Below, piece after piece: positions 1 to 6,557 of a stretch of DNA of 7,720 bases. Origin of the DNA: Desulfobacteraceae bacterium (GTDB lineage: Bacteria; Desulfobacterota; Desulfobacteria; Desulfobacterales; JAABPS01). The position numbers were made by a program, and so were the translations under genes. Positions within the stretch are counted from its first letter, which is position 1; each line of letters starts with the position of its first letter. A model generated the notes under the pieces. It ran no database searches, was not told the origin of the DNA, and was given only the letters and a program-made list of their open reading frames with translations. Location of the stretch: positions 1 through 7,720 of the forward strand of contig JAABPS010000125.1 in the NCBI GenBank assembly GCA_011391835.1. The letters are read 5' to 3'.

Positions 1-25
1 ACTCGTCGCAGACTGGAATACCCTT

Positions 26-1522
26 ATGAGAACATTCATAAGGCCGGATGACGAGAGAACCAAATCAACATTACTTAAATATATGGAGCAAATCCAGTTT
101 GGGCTCCACGATTTTCTCCGTGAACATGTTGGTATCACTGAAGAAGTAAGCCTTAAAGAGCTCTCCGACAACCTGTCGGGCACCCGAATCAGCAAAAATC
201 CGGAAAAAAAGCTTGCCGATGTTATTACGGACCTTATTGAAGATATCGCACCGCATGCAGTCAATATCACATCCCCGTATTTTGTTGGCCATATGACATC
301 TGCCATACCTTTTTTTATGATCCACCTCAAGACGATTGTCGCAGCCCTGAATCAAAACGTTGTAAAACTTGAAACCTCAAAGGTCTGTTCGGTGTTGGAG
401 AAACAGGTACTGGCAAAAATTCATAGAATGATCTATCGCCGAAGTGAATCCTTTTACAGGAAGCATGTGCAAAATACAAACTCTACGCTCGGATCATTTG
501 TTGAATGCGGCACCCTGGCCAACATCACCGCACTATGGGTTGCGAGAAATACGCTCTTTTCCCCAAAAGAAAATTTCACTGGCATTGAACAGGAAGGAAT
601 TCAAGAAGCATATAAGGCGTATGGAATAAAAAGATGTGTTGTCCTGGCCTCAAAGCTTGGGCACTATTCCCTGAGAAAAGCAGGAGGACTCCTCGGGATC
701 GGCAGCCAAAATATTATCCCAATAGAAATAGATCGCAATAACCGCATTGATCTTATGTGTTTAAATAATCAGATCAAAGAAATAGGTCGTGATCAAGGCA
801 AAACAAAGATCCTTGCCATCATTGGTGTTGCAGGCGCCACGGAAACTGGCACCATCGATCCGTTACGAAAAATCGGTGAAATCTGCAAACAGCGTAAGAT
901 TCATTTTCATGTGGATGCAGCATGGGGCGGGCCCATCATCATGTCTGAAAAATACAGACATCTGCTTGACGGAATCGAAATGGCAGATTCCATTACCATC
1001 GACGGCCATAAGCAATTTTACATGCCCATGGGCTGCGGGATGGTGTATTTCAGAAATCCTTCTGCCATGGACGTCGTTGCCTATCATGCGAACTACATAA
1101 ACCGTCCCGGCTCTGTTGATCTGGGCATCAAATCCCTTTCAGGATCCAGAGAGGCCAGCTCCCTGATCCTCGACAGCGCGCTGAAGATTATGGGCTCCAA
1201 GGGATACTCTTTGCTTTATGAACACGGCATTGAAACAGCCCGGAAATTCTCTAAAGAAATCGATAAGAGACCCTTGTTTGAAGTCATCACGCACCCTGAA
1301 TTGAATATTCTTACCTACCGGCTCTGTCCCGGCGCAAAGGGAATGGTATCAAAAAAATTCAGCCCAAAAGACATCCAAATCAATGAACGATTAAATGAAA
1401 TAAACAGAACCGTTCAACGGCTTCAACGAGAGTCCGGCAAGAGCTTTGTCTCCAGGACAACCTTGAAAACCCGGAATAGCGATAATGGAAAAAATATTGT
1501 GGTGCTTCGTTGCGTGATATGA
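26..1522 (+). CDS. panP: PLP-dependent decarboxylase, PanP-type (putative aspartate 1-decarboxylase); frameshifted near the end, probably 5'-partial
   Basis: Group II pyridoxal-phosphate decarboxylase (glutamate/tyrosine/aspartate decarboxylase fold). PanP-type members decarboxylate L-aspartate to beta-alanine for pantothenate/CoA synthesis in the cytoplasm, replacing PanD. Seen: HVDAAWGG with D297, the expected pyridine-nitrogen Asp; DGHKQFYMPMG with K329, the expected PLP Schiff-base Lys; GHMTSAIPFF, ALNQNVVKLETSK, NITALWVARN and GKSFVSRTTL blocks that match PanP proteins as I remember them. No good ribosome binding site precedes the ATG at 26, and the frame stays open to the left edge (codons from base 2). 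Family proteins have residues before the MRxF block, so the true start probably lies outside the window. The frame stops at 1520-1522 just after VVLRCVI, where the family continues; the missing tail is in the next frame (1519-1599). The 498 residues plus 26 in the tail, plus a short missing N-terminus, would give the usual length of about 540. Substrate not proven: glutamate or another amino acid is possible. Confidence 0.85.
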   Translation: MRTFIRPDDERTKSTLLKYMEQIQFGLHDFLREHVGITEEVSLKELSDNLSGTRISKNPEKKLADVITDLIEDIAPHAVNITSPYFVGHMTSAIPFFMIHLKTIVAALNQNVVKLETSKVCSVLEKQVLAKIHRMIYRRSESFYRKHVQNTNSTLGSFVECGTLANITALWVARNTLFSPKENFTGIEQEGIQEAYKAYGIKRCVVLASKLGHYSLRKAGGLLGIGSQNIIPIEIDRNNRIDLMCLNNQIKEIGRDQGKTKILAIIGVAGATETGTIDPLRKIGEICKQRKIHFHVDAAWGGPIIMSEKYRHLLDGIEMADSITIDGHKQFYMPMGCGMVYFRNPSAMDVVAYHANYINRPGSVDLGIKSLSGSREASSLILDSALKIMGSKGYSLLYEHGIETARKFSKEIDKRPLFEVITHPELNILTYRLCPGAKGMVSKKFSPKDIQINERLNEINRTVQRLQRESGKSFVSRTTLKTRNSDNGKNIVVLRCVI

Positions 1523-1599
1523 ACCCAATGACCACGATAAAAATTCTTCGCGAAATCCTTGATGAACAGGAAGACATTTACCAACGCATGTTCACATGA
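1519..1599 (+). pseudogene. C-terminal tail of the PanP-type decarboxylase, displaced into another frame
   Basis: Reading from base 1519 in the -1 frame gives MNPMTTIKILREIL followed by DEQEDIYQRMFT and a TGA at 1597-1599. This matches the family's usual ending, of the type VVxANPLTTxEIL..LxEQxxI, which should directly follow VVLRCVI of the upstream frame. One missing A would explain it: GTGATATGAAC instead of GTGATAATGAAC. No classical slippery heptamer lies at the junction, so programmed frameshifting is not supported. It may be a real recent lesion or a base-calling error. The fragment is not a gene in its own right. Confidence 0.75.
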
Positions 1600-1683
1600 A
1601 ATCAGGCCGGACGAAAACACCGGTATCCTTTTAGCGCCTTTACAGCGGGTCATACTACCCATAAAATAACGACAAATTGAACA

Positions 1684-2763
1684 ATGACTCTACAGCCTCA
1701 AGAAAATATTTTTCAAATAGAACAGCCCATGGACTGGCATGATATCTTATCTGCCAGCATAACAAAGGCTGAAGAAATTGCCGCCCATCTGCCCGTTGAC
1801 CCGTCACTCATCCGAAAAGTAATTGCACGCTATCCCATGCGGATAAATCCATATTATTTATCGCTGATCAAATCTGGAGGGGCTGCTATTTTTAAGCAGA
1901 GTGTTCCGGACATACAGGAACTAATGGAAGATACGATGAAAAATGATCCTCTTGACGAAGAATTTCAGTCACCGGTTCCCAACCTGATTCACCGCTACCC
2001 GGGCCGTGTCCTGTTTATGGTCTCGAATCAGTGCGCCGTATATTGCCGATTCTGCATGCGAAAAAGAAAAGTGGGGCATCCGTTCGTTGTCACCCAGAAA
2101 ACCATCAACGATGGCATGGCATATATCAAAGCGAACCGGTCTATTCACGAAGTGATTATTTCCGGAGGCGATCCATTGCTCTTAGAAGATGAAGAATTAA
2201 ACTCAATCATGGATCAGCTAAGATTAATCAGGCACATCGAAATACTTCGCATACACACGCGCGTTCCCTGCACGCTCCCCCAGCGGGTAACACCGGCGCT
2301 TGCAGAAATGATCCGTCAATACCATCCCGTTTTTATGAATATTCATTTCAATCATCCAGATGAAATTACGTTTGCATCGTCATCTGCCTGCGCTATTCTG
2401 TCAGATGCCGGCATCCCTCTGGGCTCTCAGACGGTTCTCCTGAAAGGGATAAATAATAATGCAACCATCATGAAACAGTTAATGCAACGTCTTGTAAAGA
2501 TCAGGGTAAAGCCCTACTCTCTGTATCATCCGGACCCGGTTCGGGGGACAGGACATTTTCGGGTGTCCGTTAAAGAGGGATTGGATATATTAAAAAAACT
2601 GCGGGGGTATGTCTCAGGTTTATGTGTGCCAAACTACATGATCGATCTTCCAAAAGGAGGAGGCAAGGTTCCACTGCTTCCGGAATATAAAAAAGAGGTT
2701 TTAAAAAATAAATTAACGATTGAAAACTACAGGGGAGAGCTTGTTGACTATCCCGAAGATTAG
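1684..2763 (+). CDS. KamA-family radical SAM amino acid 2,3-aminomutase (lysine 2,3-aminomutase-like)
   Basis: Radical SAM, PLP-dependent enzyme that moves the alpha-amino group to the beta carbon. Seen: C117-x3-C121-x2-C124 (CAVYCRFCMRKRK) for the [4Fe-4S]/SAM cluster; SGGDPLLL at 160-167 for SAM binding; LRIHTRVPCTLPQRVT; and LPKGGGK with K328 as the probable PLP lysine. D284 (YHPDPVRG) and D321 (MIDLPKGGGK) align with the two Asp residues that bind the substrate's side-chain amine in clostridial lysine 2,3-aminomutase. Glutamate 2,3-aminomutase replaces these, so lysine or a lysine-like substrate is favoured. At 359 residues it is shorter than classical KamA (about 416) and lacks that enzyme's C-terminal Cys cluster. 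EpmB (EF-P lysine modification) has similar length but ends differently (EIGG-type loop). The ATG at 1684 has no clear ribosome binding site; the ATG at 1729 (MDWHDI) is an alternative. It lies 84 bases after the decarboxylase tail on the same strand and is convergent with rseC 24 bases downstream. Confidence 0.85.
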   Translation: MTLQPQENIFQIEQPMDWHDILSASITKAEEIAAHLPVDPSLIRKVIARYPMRINPYYLSLIKSGGAAIFKQSVPDIQELMEDTMKNDPLDEEFQSPVPNLIHRYPGRVLFMVSNQCAVYCRFCMRKRKVGHPFVVTQKTINDGMAYIKANRSIHEVIISGGDPLLLEDEELNSIMDQLRLIRHIEILRIHTRVPCTLPQRVTPALAEMIRQYHPVFMNIHFNHPDEITFASSSACAILSDAGIPLGSQTVLLKGINNNATIMKQLMQRLVKIRVKPYSLYHPDPVRGTGHFRVSVKEGLDILKKLRGYVSGLCVPNYMIDLPKGGGKVPLLPEYKKEVLKNKLTIENYRGELVDYPED

Positions 2764-2787
2764 GAAAACACCCTGAAAACAATCTTT

Positions 2788-3225
2788 CTATCGCCGCTTT
2801 AAAATTCGTATAATTTGTGGTCGGTACTCATCTTTTTGAGACATGTTGTCTCCCCTAACCCTGATGATTACAATCGCACCCAACAAAGAGGAAAAACCAA
2901 CAACAGCTGAAAGGACCTGCTCATCAATAGCAAGTAATGGCGCTATCATCATGCCCGCAATCGCTCCTGCAATCAGGCATAAAATTGGAAACATATACAA
3001 GAAAAAAGCGGCTTTGAGCAAAGAAGATGAGCTAAAACTGAGTACGACTCTGTCGCCAGGAGCTGCACCAACGGTATTAATTACTTCTGTTTTTACATGA
3101 TTTCCGCCGCCAAAAGGAATACAGCTACCTGCGGCAGCGCATGACGCACAATCTCCCGATTTTTCCGTCTTCACCCATGCAATTCCGGCACCTGCTTCTA
3201 CGACAATTCCTTCTTCGGTTGTCAT
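2788..3225 (-). CDS. rseC: RseC/MucC-family integral membrane protein
   Basis: RseC-family proteins are small inner-membrane proteins linked to sigma-E control, to reduction of SoxR and, in anaerobes, often to Rnf or other electron-transfer loci. Seen over 145 residues: an N-terminal small domain (MTTEEGIVVEAGAGIAWV); a C26-x2-C29-x5-C35 cysteine motif with the same spacing as E. coli RseC (CSSCASRAGC); the SSLLKAAFFLYMFPIL segment opening the first membrane helix (about 67-98); a second helix (about 104-123); and a basic C-terminus with the family-like EYRPQII. The ATG at 3225 follows two tandem copies of CAGGTTAAA on the coding strand, which may supply a weak ribosome binding site. It lies 141 bases downstream of the NuoF-like gene on the same strand, so read-through from that operon is possible but unproven. 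It ends 24 bases from the convergent KamA gene. Its exact role here cannot be read from sequence. Confidence 0.85.
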   Translation of the reverse strand: MTTEEGIVVEAGAGIAWVKTEKSGDCASCAAAGSCIPFGGGNHVKTEVINTVGAAPGDRVVLSFSSSSLLKAAFFLYMFPILCLIAGAIAGMMIAPLLAIDEQVLSAVVGFSSLLGAIVIIRVRGDNMSQKDEYRPQIIRILKRR

Positions 3226-3229
3226 AGGC

Positions 3230-3247
3230 TTTAACCTGTTTAACCTG
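3230..3247 (-). repeat. Tandem 9-bp direct repeat before rseC
   Basis: TTTAACCTG occurs twice in direct succession on the + strand (3230-3238 and 3239-3247); on the coding strand this is CAGGTTAAA twice, ending four bases before the rseC ATG. It contains the only AGG available as a ribosome binding site. It may be a simple duplication or a binding site. Confidence 0.55.
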
Positions 3248-3366
3248 AGACGGCTTATATGGAAATTAAGACCGTATTTATACTCCTAAAACTTCTGCGT
3301 GGATGAATGTTCCTGCCCTGGATATATTTAGTTTCAAATCCATGGGTTTTTTACGATGCTTTTTAT

Positions 3367-5154
3367 TTAAAAAATCGCATCAAACTTGCATTTATCAAAG
3401 CATGTCATACACTTGATACATTTTTCCTTATCAATGACGGCCACCTCTTTTTTCACCCAGGTAATAGCCTCCGAAGGACATGCCTTAAAACATAGACCGC
3501 ACTTTTTACACATTTCCGGATCCACTTCAAATTTTAAAAGAGAAATACATCGTTTGGCAGGACATCTTTTTTCATAAATATGCGCTTTGTATTCATCCAT
3601 GAAGTACCGGAGGGTGGACAGTACGGGATTTGGCCCTGTTTGACCCAGGCCACAAAGCGCCGATGTTTTAATAATTTCCGAAAGATCCCGCAATATGACA
3701 ATATCTTCCGGCTCCCCTTTTCCTTCACATATTTTTTCAAGTACTTGTAAAAGCCTTAGGGTTCCCTCACGGCACGGTGAACACTTCCCGCATGATTCAT
3801 CCTGAACAAAATCCATAAAAAAGCGGGCCATATCGACCATGCAGGTTTTCTCATCCATGACGATCACGCCGCCTGATCCCATAATTGCCCCGACCTTTGC
3901 TATTTCCTCATAATCCACTCTCGTGTCAAGAAGCTGCTCAGGAATGCATCCACCGGAAGGACCGCCAAGCTGCACGGCTTTGAACTTTCTTTTATTGGGG
4001 ATACCTCCCCCAATATCATATATAATGGCCCTTAACGTTGTCCCCATGGGTACTTCGACCAGACCGATATTATTTACATCGCCGGATAAGGCAAAGACCT
4101 TTGTTCCCTTGCTGGTTTCCGTCCCCACACTGGAATACCATGCGCCACCCTTCAGAATAATCTGCGGCACATTGGCAAACGTTTCAACATTATTCAATAT
4201 GGTGGGCTTCTCCCAGAGACCTTTTTGCGCTGGAAAAGGCGGTCGGGGACGCGGCATCCCCCGCTTTCCTTCAATAGATCGCATGAGCGCTGTTTCTTCG
4301 CCGCATACAAATGCACCCGCCCCCTGATAGATTTCTATATCAAAATCAAAACCTGAGCCCAAAATATCCTTACCCAGAAGGCCATAATCGCTGGCCTGCT
4401 GAATGGCGATTTCCAGACGTCTTATGGCAAGGGGATATTCCGTTCTGGCATAAATATACCCCTGGTGAGCATTGATCGCCTTTGCAGCAATGATCATTCC
4501 CTCTAAAATTGCATGGGGATCAGATTCTAAAATACTTCTGTCCATAAACGCACCCGGATCTCCTTCATCCGCGTTACACAAAACATATTTCGTTTCGCCT
4601 TGGCTGGATTTTGCTCTATCCCATTTCATCCACGTGGGGAACCCGGCGCCCCCTCTTCCTCTCAGCCCGGATACCTTCATCTCGTTAATGATGTCTTCAG
4701 GCGTCATCTCGTTGAGCGCCTTTGAAGCGCCAAAATAGCCATCTTTGGCGATATATTCATCAATGACTTCCGGATCAATGGCCCCCTTGTTTCGCATCAC
4801 CCAGAACATTTGCTGCTTAAAAAAAGAAATATCATTCATATTGGGAATGGTTTCTTTCGATGCTGGCTCCACGTAGAAAAGACTTTGTACAGGCCGGCCT
4901 TTAAGAAAATGCTCCTCCACAAGCTTTGGGACATCGTTTACCTTGAGTTTCTGATAGAAAATCCCTTCCGGCTGAACAAGCATCACAGGCCCTACAGCGC
5001 AAAAACCATTACATCCTGTTTCAATAACTTTCACCTCTTTAGAAAGCCCTTGTTTTTCCAGTTCTTTTTCAAGTGCCTCCTGAAATTTTTTGCTATCATT
5101 CGCATGGCATCCCGTGCCACCGCACAACATTAACTGAATTCTTGTTTTGTTCAT
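3367..5154 (-). CDS. nuoF: NuoF/HydB-like NADH-binding flavoprotein with N-terminal [2Fe-2S] and C-terminal 2x[4Fe-4S] domains
   Basis: NADH-oxidising or NAD-reducing FMN/iron-sulfur subunit, related to NuoF and to the beta subunit (HydB/HndC) of electron-bifurcating [FeFe]-hydrogenases; cytoplasmic. Domains over 595 residues: thioredoxin-like [2Fe-2S] domain with C11, C16, C48 and C52 (1-90); FMN-binding GRGGAGFPTWMKW (166-178); NADH/FMN region GAGAFVCGEETAL (278-290); SLBB region; [4Fe-4S] N3-type cluster ESCGKCSPCREGT (C455, C458, C461) with C501 in TSALCGLGQTGPNP; and a two-cluster ferredoxin domain (C549, C552, C555, C559 and C579, C582, C585, C589). This architecture is that of HydB rather than complex I NuoF, which lacks the outer domains. 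The ATG at 5154 follows a purine-rich GAGGAAGAG site. It lies 26 bases after the DRTGG gene and works with the NuoE-like subunit encoded first in the operon. No hydrogenase catalytic subunit (HydA) follows, so the redox partner is unresolved. Confidence 0.93.
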   Translation of the reverse strand: MNKTRIQLMLCGGTGCHANDSKKFQEALEKELEKQGLSKEVKVIETGCNGFCAVGPVMLVQPEGIFYQKLKVNDVPKLVEEHFLKGRPVQSLFYVEPASKETIPNMNDISFFKQQMFWVMRNKGAIDPEVIDEYIAKDGYFGASKALNEMTPEDIINEMKVSGLRGRGGAGFPTWMKWDRAKSSQGETKYVLCNADEGDPGAFMDRSILESDPHAILEGMIIAAKAINAHQGYIYARTEYPLAIRRLEIAIQQASDYGLLGKDILGSGFDFDIEIYQGAGAFVCGEETALMRSIEGKRGMPRPRPPFPAQKGLWEKPTILNNVETFANVPQIILKGGAWYSSVGTETSKGTKVFALSGDVNNIGLVEVPMGTTLRAIIYDIGGGIPNKRKFKAVQLGGPSGGCIPEQLLDTRVDYEEIAKVGAIMGSGGVIVMDEKTCMVDMARFFMDFVQDESCGKCSPCREGTLRLLQVLEKICEGKGEPEDIVILRDLSEIIKTSALCGLGQTGPNPVLSTLRYFMDEYKAHIYEKRCPAKRCISLLKFEVDPEMCKKCGLCFKACPSEAITWVKKEVAVIDKEKCIKCMTCFDKCKFDAIF

Positions 5155-5180
5155 TCTCTTCCTCTGCTAAAAATTACCAT

Positions 5181-5534
5181 TTACCACGAACCGTTAAGTC
5201 CCCTTAAACCATTCATATAGAGTCGGCCGCTCGCTACAAATAAAGAAAATCGGGTTGACAAGACAGGTATGCCGTAAGCCCCTGTCGTTTTCATCATTTT
5301 TTCATCCGGCTTTTTCCCTCTAACAAAAACAATAGCCCCTACTTCAGCAATTTTGCCGGTTCGAAATACATGTTCGGTATTCAGCCCGGTAAGAAGGACA
5401 GCGTCCTTTGCGGTTGCGGCCAGTATATCCGACATTAAGTCAGCGCCGCCAGCGGCCACCACTGTTTTGTGGAGTTGGTCCTCGCCCGCAAGTACTGTTG
5501 CTTCAAGTATATCCCTCACTTCAAATATTTTCAT
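5181..5534 (-). CDS. DRTGG-domain protein, copy 1 (hydrogenase-cluster type)
   Basis: Small single-domain protein of the DRTGG family, a fold also found inside some phosphotransacetylases. Stand-alone copies are common in [FeFe]-hydrogenase and NuoE/NuoF clusters of anaerobes; their biochemical role is not established. Seen: GGADLMSDILA (29-39), LLTGL (47-51), AIVFVRGKKP (67-76) and a GRL motif near 103-105. I choose the ATG at 5534 (MKIFEVRDILEA) over an in-frame TTG at 5546, because the paralogue at 6558 starts at exactly the same point and both are then 117 residues and align without gaps. Neither start has a strong ribosome binding site. The gene sits between the nuoE-like (57-base gap) and nuoF-like (26-base gap) genes, which suggests a role tied to this electron-transfer module, perhaps as ligand sensor or assembly/regulatory partner (inference). 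Confidence 0.88.
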   Translation of the reverse strand: MKIFEVRDILEATVLAGEDQLHKTVVAAGGADLMSDILAATAKDAVLLTGLNTEHVFRTGKIAEVGAIVFVRGKKPDEKMMKTTGAYGIPVLSTRFSLFVASGRLYMNGLRGLNGSW

Positions 5535-5591
5535 AGTACAATACAAACTCTTATAAACAAATTCATCTAACTTCTTTTAATTCAAATGACT

Positions 5592-6086
5592 TTATTCGTA
5601 AGTTATCAGGACATCTGTAATTTTGTCCGCACTCATGATGCCATGGATATCCTGGTTAACTACTACTACAGGCGCCAGGCCGCATGCGCCTAAACATCTC
5701 ACAGCCTCTAATGAAAATCGGCGGTCTTGCGTTGTCTCTCCCACATGCATTTTATAGGTGCTTCTGATACGATCCATTATTTCACGCATGCCTTTTACAT
5801 AGCATGCTGTTCCCAAACATATTTTTATATTGTGCCTGCCTTTTGGTTTCAATGAAAAAAGCGAATAAAATGTAGCGATACCAAACACTTCGCTTGAGGG
5901 CAGGTTCATTCCATGACTTAGATAATTGATAAGTTCTATCGGAAGATAGCCGACAATATCCTGACATTTCCTTAAAACGGCTATGATCGAACCGGGCCTG
6001 TCCTTATTTTCAGATATAACCTGATCAATTTCCCCCCACATCTTCGCTGAAACATCTTCATGTTGAGGATAAACATCCACTGCCAT
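5592..6086 (-). CDS. nuoE: NuoE-like [2Fe-2S] subunit (24 kDa type; HydC/HndA-like)
   Basis: Thioredoxin-like [2Fe-2S] subunit of NADH dehydrogenase or bifurcating-hydrogenase type complexes; it passes electrons to or from the NuoF-like flavoprotein. Over 164 residues there is an N-terminal helical part including RPGSIIAVLRKCQDIVGYLP (30-49), then FGIATFYSLFSLKPKG (68-83) and the ligand motifs C90LGTAC95 and C131LGAC135GLAPV. Length is normal for the family (about 150-175). The start is the ATG at 6086 (MAVDVYPQ): AAAGGAGA on the coding strand (6101-6094) lies seven bases upstream. A TTG two codons earlier (6092) is too close to that site. It is the first gene of the left-pointing operon and faces the divergent region shared with the right-pointing DRTGG gene. 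Confidence 0.94.
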   Translation of the reverse strand: MAVDVYPQHEDVSAKMWGEIDQVISENKDRPGSIIAVLRKCQDIVGYLPIELINYLSHGMNLPSSEVFGIATFYSLFSLKPKGRHNIKICLGTACYVKGMREIMDRIRSTYKMHVGETTQDRRFSLEAVRCLGACGLAPVVVVNQDIHGIMSADKITDVLITYE

Positions 6087-6133
6087 TATCAAATCTCCTT
6101 TAATAATTTCTCATGATTTTGAAAGACTGCCCA

Positions 6134-6167
6134 TTTTAAGGGAATCAATTTAACTCATCCCTTAAAA
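6134..6167. repeat. Perfect 10-bp inverted repeat TTTTAAGGGA / TCCCTTAAAA in the nuoE-like leader
   Basis: Arms at 6134-6143 and 6158-6167 with a 14-base centre, about 48 bases upstream of the nuoE-like ATG. On the + strand it is followed by AA... then eight T (6169-6176), which resembles a weak rho-independent terminator for rightward antisense transcription, but only three GC pairs support the stem. On the - strand it would be an operator or a leader hairpin. Only the symmetry is directly seen; the function is inferred. Confidence 0.6.
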
Positions 6168-6184
6168 ATTTTTTTTAATAACCT

Positions 6185-6212
6185 ATTATCTTATCAAGAG
6201 TCAAGGGACAAG
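6185..6212 (-). promoter_or_regulatory. Tentative promoter of the nuoE-like operon
   Basis: On the - strand GATAAT (6190-6185) is a 5/6 match to the -10 consensus, but the best -35 at 16 bases (CTTGTC, 6212-6207) is poor. It would start transcription near 6178 and leave a leader of about 90 bases that contains the 10-bp dyad. The weak -35 overlaps one arm of the GACAAGG/CCTTGTC dyad, as for an activated promoter. Low confidence. Confidence 0.25.
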
Positions 6213-6247
6213 GATGACAAATTTAAGAAATATCAGATCACCTTGTC
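6207..6247. repeat. 7-bp inverted repeat GACAAGG / CCTTGTC
   Basis: Arms at 6207-6213 and 6241-6247 with a 27-base AT-rich centre; a further TGA/TCA match lies inside after a one-base offset. It lies near the tentative left-pointing promoter and could be a split regulator site. A chance match in AT-rich DNA cannot be ruled out. Confidence 0.35.
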
Positions 6248-6443
6248 GAGCACCAATGTAAATTAAGAAATCGAATAATCATCAACAGGACGGAGCTTGT
6301 GATAAGTATTCAAGCCAGCAAATTACAGGGACTATAAAGAATAACAGGGAAATTAATAAGGAATTCTCTTAGAAAATTCATCTGATATCTTAAAATATAA
6401 AGCGATTTTTCTGTTTATCTAATCAGGGAGATGCTTCTTTTCG

Positions 6444-6472
6444 TTGACATTCAACTATCTTTATCCTATACA
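6444..6472 (+). promoter_or_regulatory. Sigma70-type promoter for the right-pointing operon
   Basis: TTGACA (6444-6449, perfect -35), a 17-base spacer, then TATACA (6467-6472, 4/6 to the -10 consensus). Predicted start near 6479, giving a leader of about 78 bases before the DRTGG ATG at 6558. It is the only near-consensus promoter I find in the gap. Confidence 0.65.
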
Positions 6473-6508
6473 CCTTTTTTTGCAAGATTTTAGATGTATT
6501 TGAAACCC

Positions 6509-6521
6509 ACAACCTGGTTGT
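6509..6521. promoter_or_regulatory. 13-bp palindrome ACAACC-T-GGTTGT, possible operator
   Basis: Perfect 6+1+6 palindrome about 30-42 bases downstream of the predicted transcription start, where a bound repressor could block initiation or elongation. GTATT (6496-6500) and AATAC (6525-6529) flank it as an outer, slightly off-centre pair. The one-base centre is too small for an RNA hairpin loop, which favours a DNA-binding site. The cognate protein is unknown. Confidence 0.5.
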
Positions 6522-6557
6522 AACAATACGTTTCTAATATATTTTGGACAATAGTTT

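Larger units (their letters stand above)
6087..6557. promoter_or_regulatory. Divergent intergenic control region between the nuoE-like operon and the DRTGG-HATPase-ferredoxin operon
   Basis: About 470 AT-rich bases with no credible gene on either strand. It holds a convincing right-pointing promoter (6444-6472), a 13-bp palindrome (6509-6521), a 10-bp dyad (6134-6167) and a 7-bp dyad (6207-6247) on the left-pointing side, each listed separately. The part from about 6250 to 6440 shows only AT-rich, weakly repetitive sequence. Such length and symmetry suggest that both operons are under transcriptional control here. Confidence 0.7.

Noticed and set aside
1487..1500. A-run (AAAAAA at 1489-1494) as a programmed slippage site for the decarboxylase
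   Set aside because: Conserved residues VVLRCVI follow it in the original frame, so the shift must occur later, near 1519, where no slippery heptamer is present.
2764..2787. Convergent gap between the KamA-type gene and rseC as a shared terminator
   Set aside because: Only 24 bases and no inverted repeat with a T-run was found.
3355..3380. GATGC/GCATC dyad with A/T tracts at the end of the NuoF-like gene, considered as a terminator
   Set aside because: The stem is short and no T-run follows it on the - strand; the T-run lies inside the loop.
3923..4327. Open + strand frame of 134 codons inside the NuoF-like gene
   Set aside because: It lies antisense to a strongly conserved flavoprotein, with no ribosome site and no recognisable protein features.
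6215..6262. Fifteen-codon reading frame (MTNLRNIRSPCRAPM) in the divergent region
   Set aside because: Too short, poor ribosome site, no run of regulatory codons as in a leader peptide, and it overlaps the dyad; most likely chance.
6223..6271. Direct repeat TTAAGAAAT 40 bases apart (6223-6231 and 6263-6271)
   Set aside because: Short and AT-only context; expected by chance in this region.
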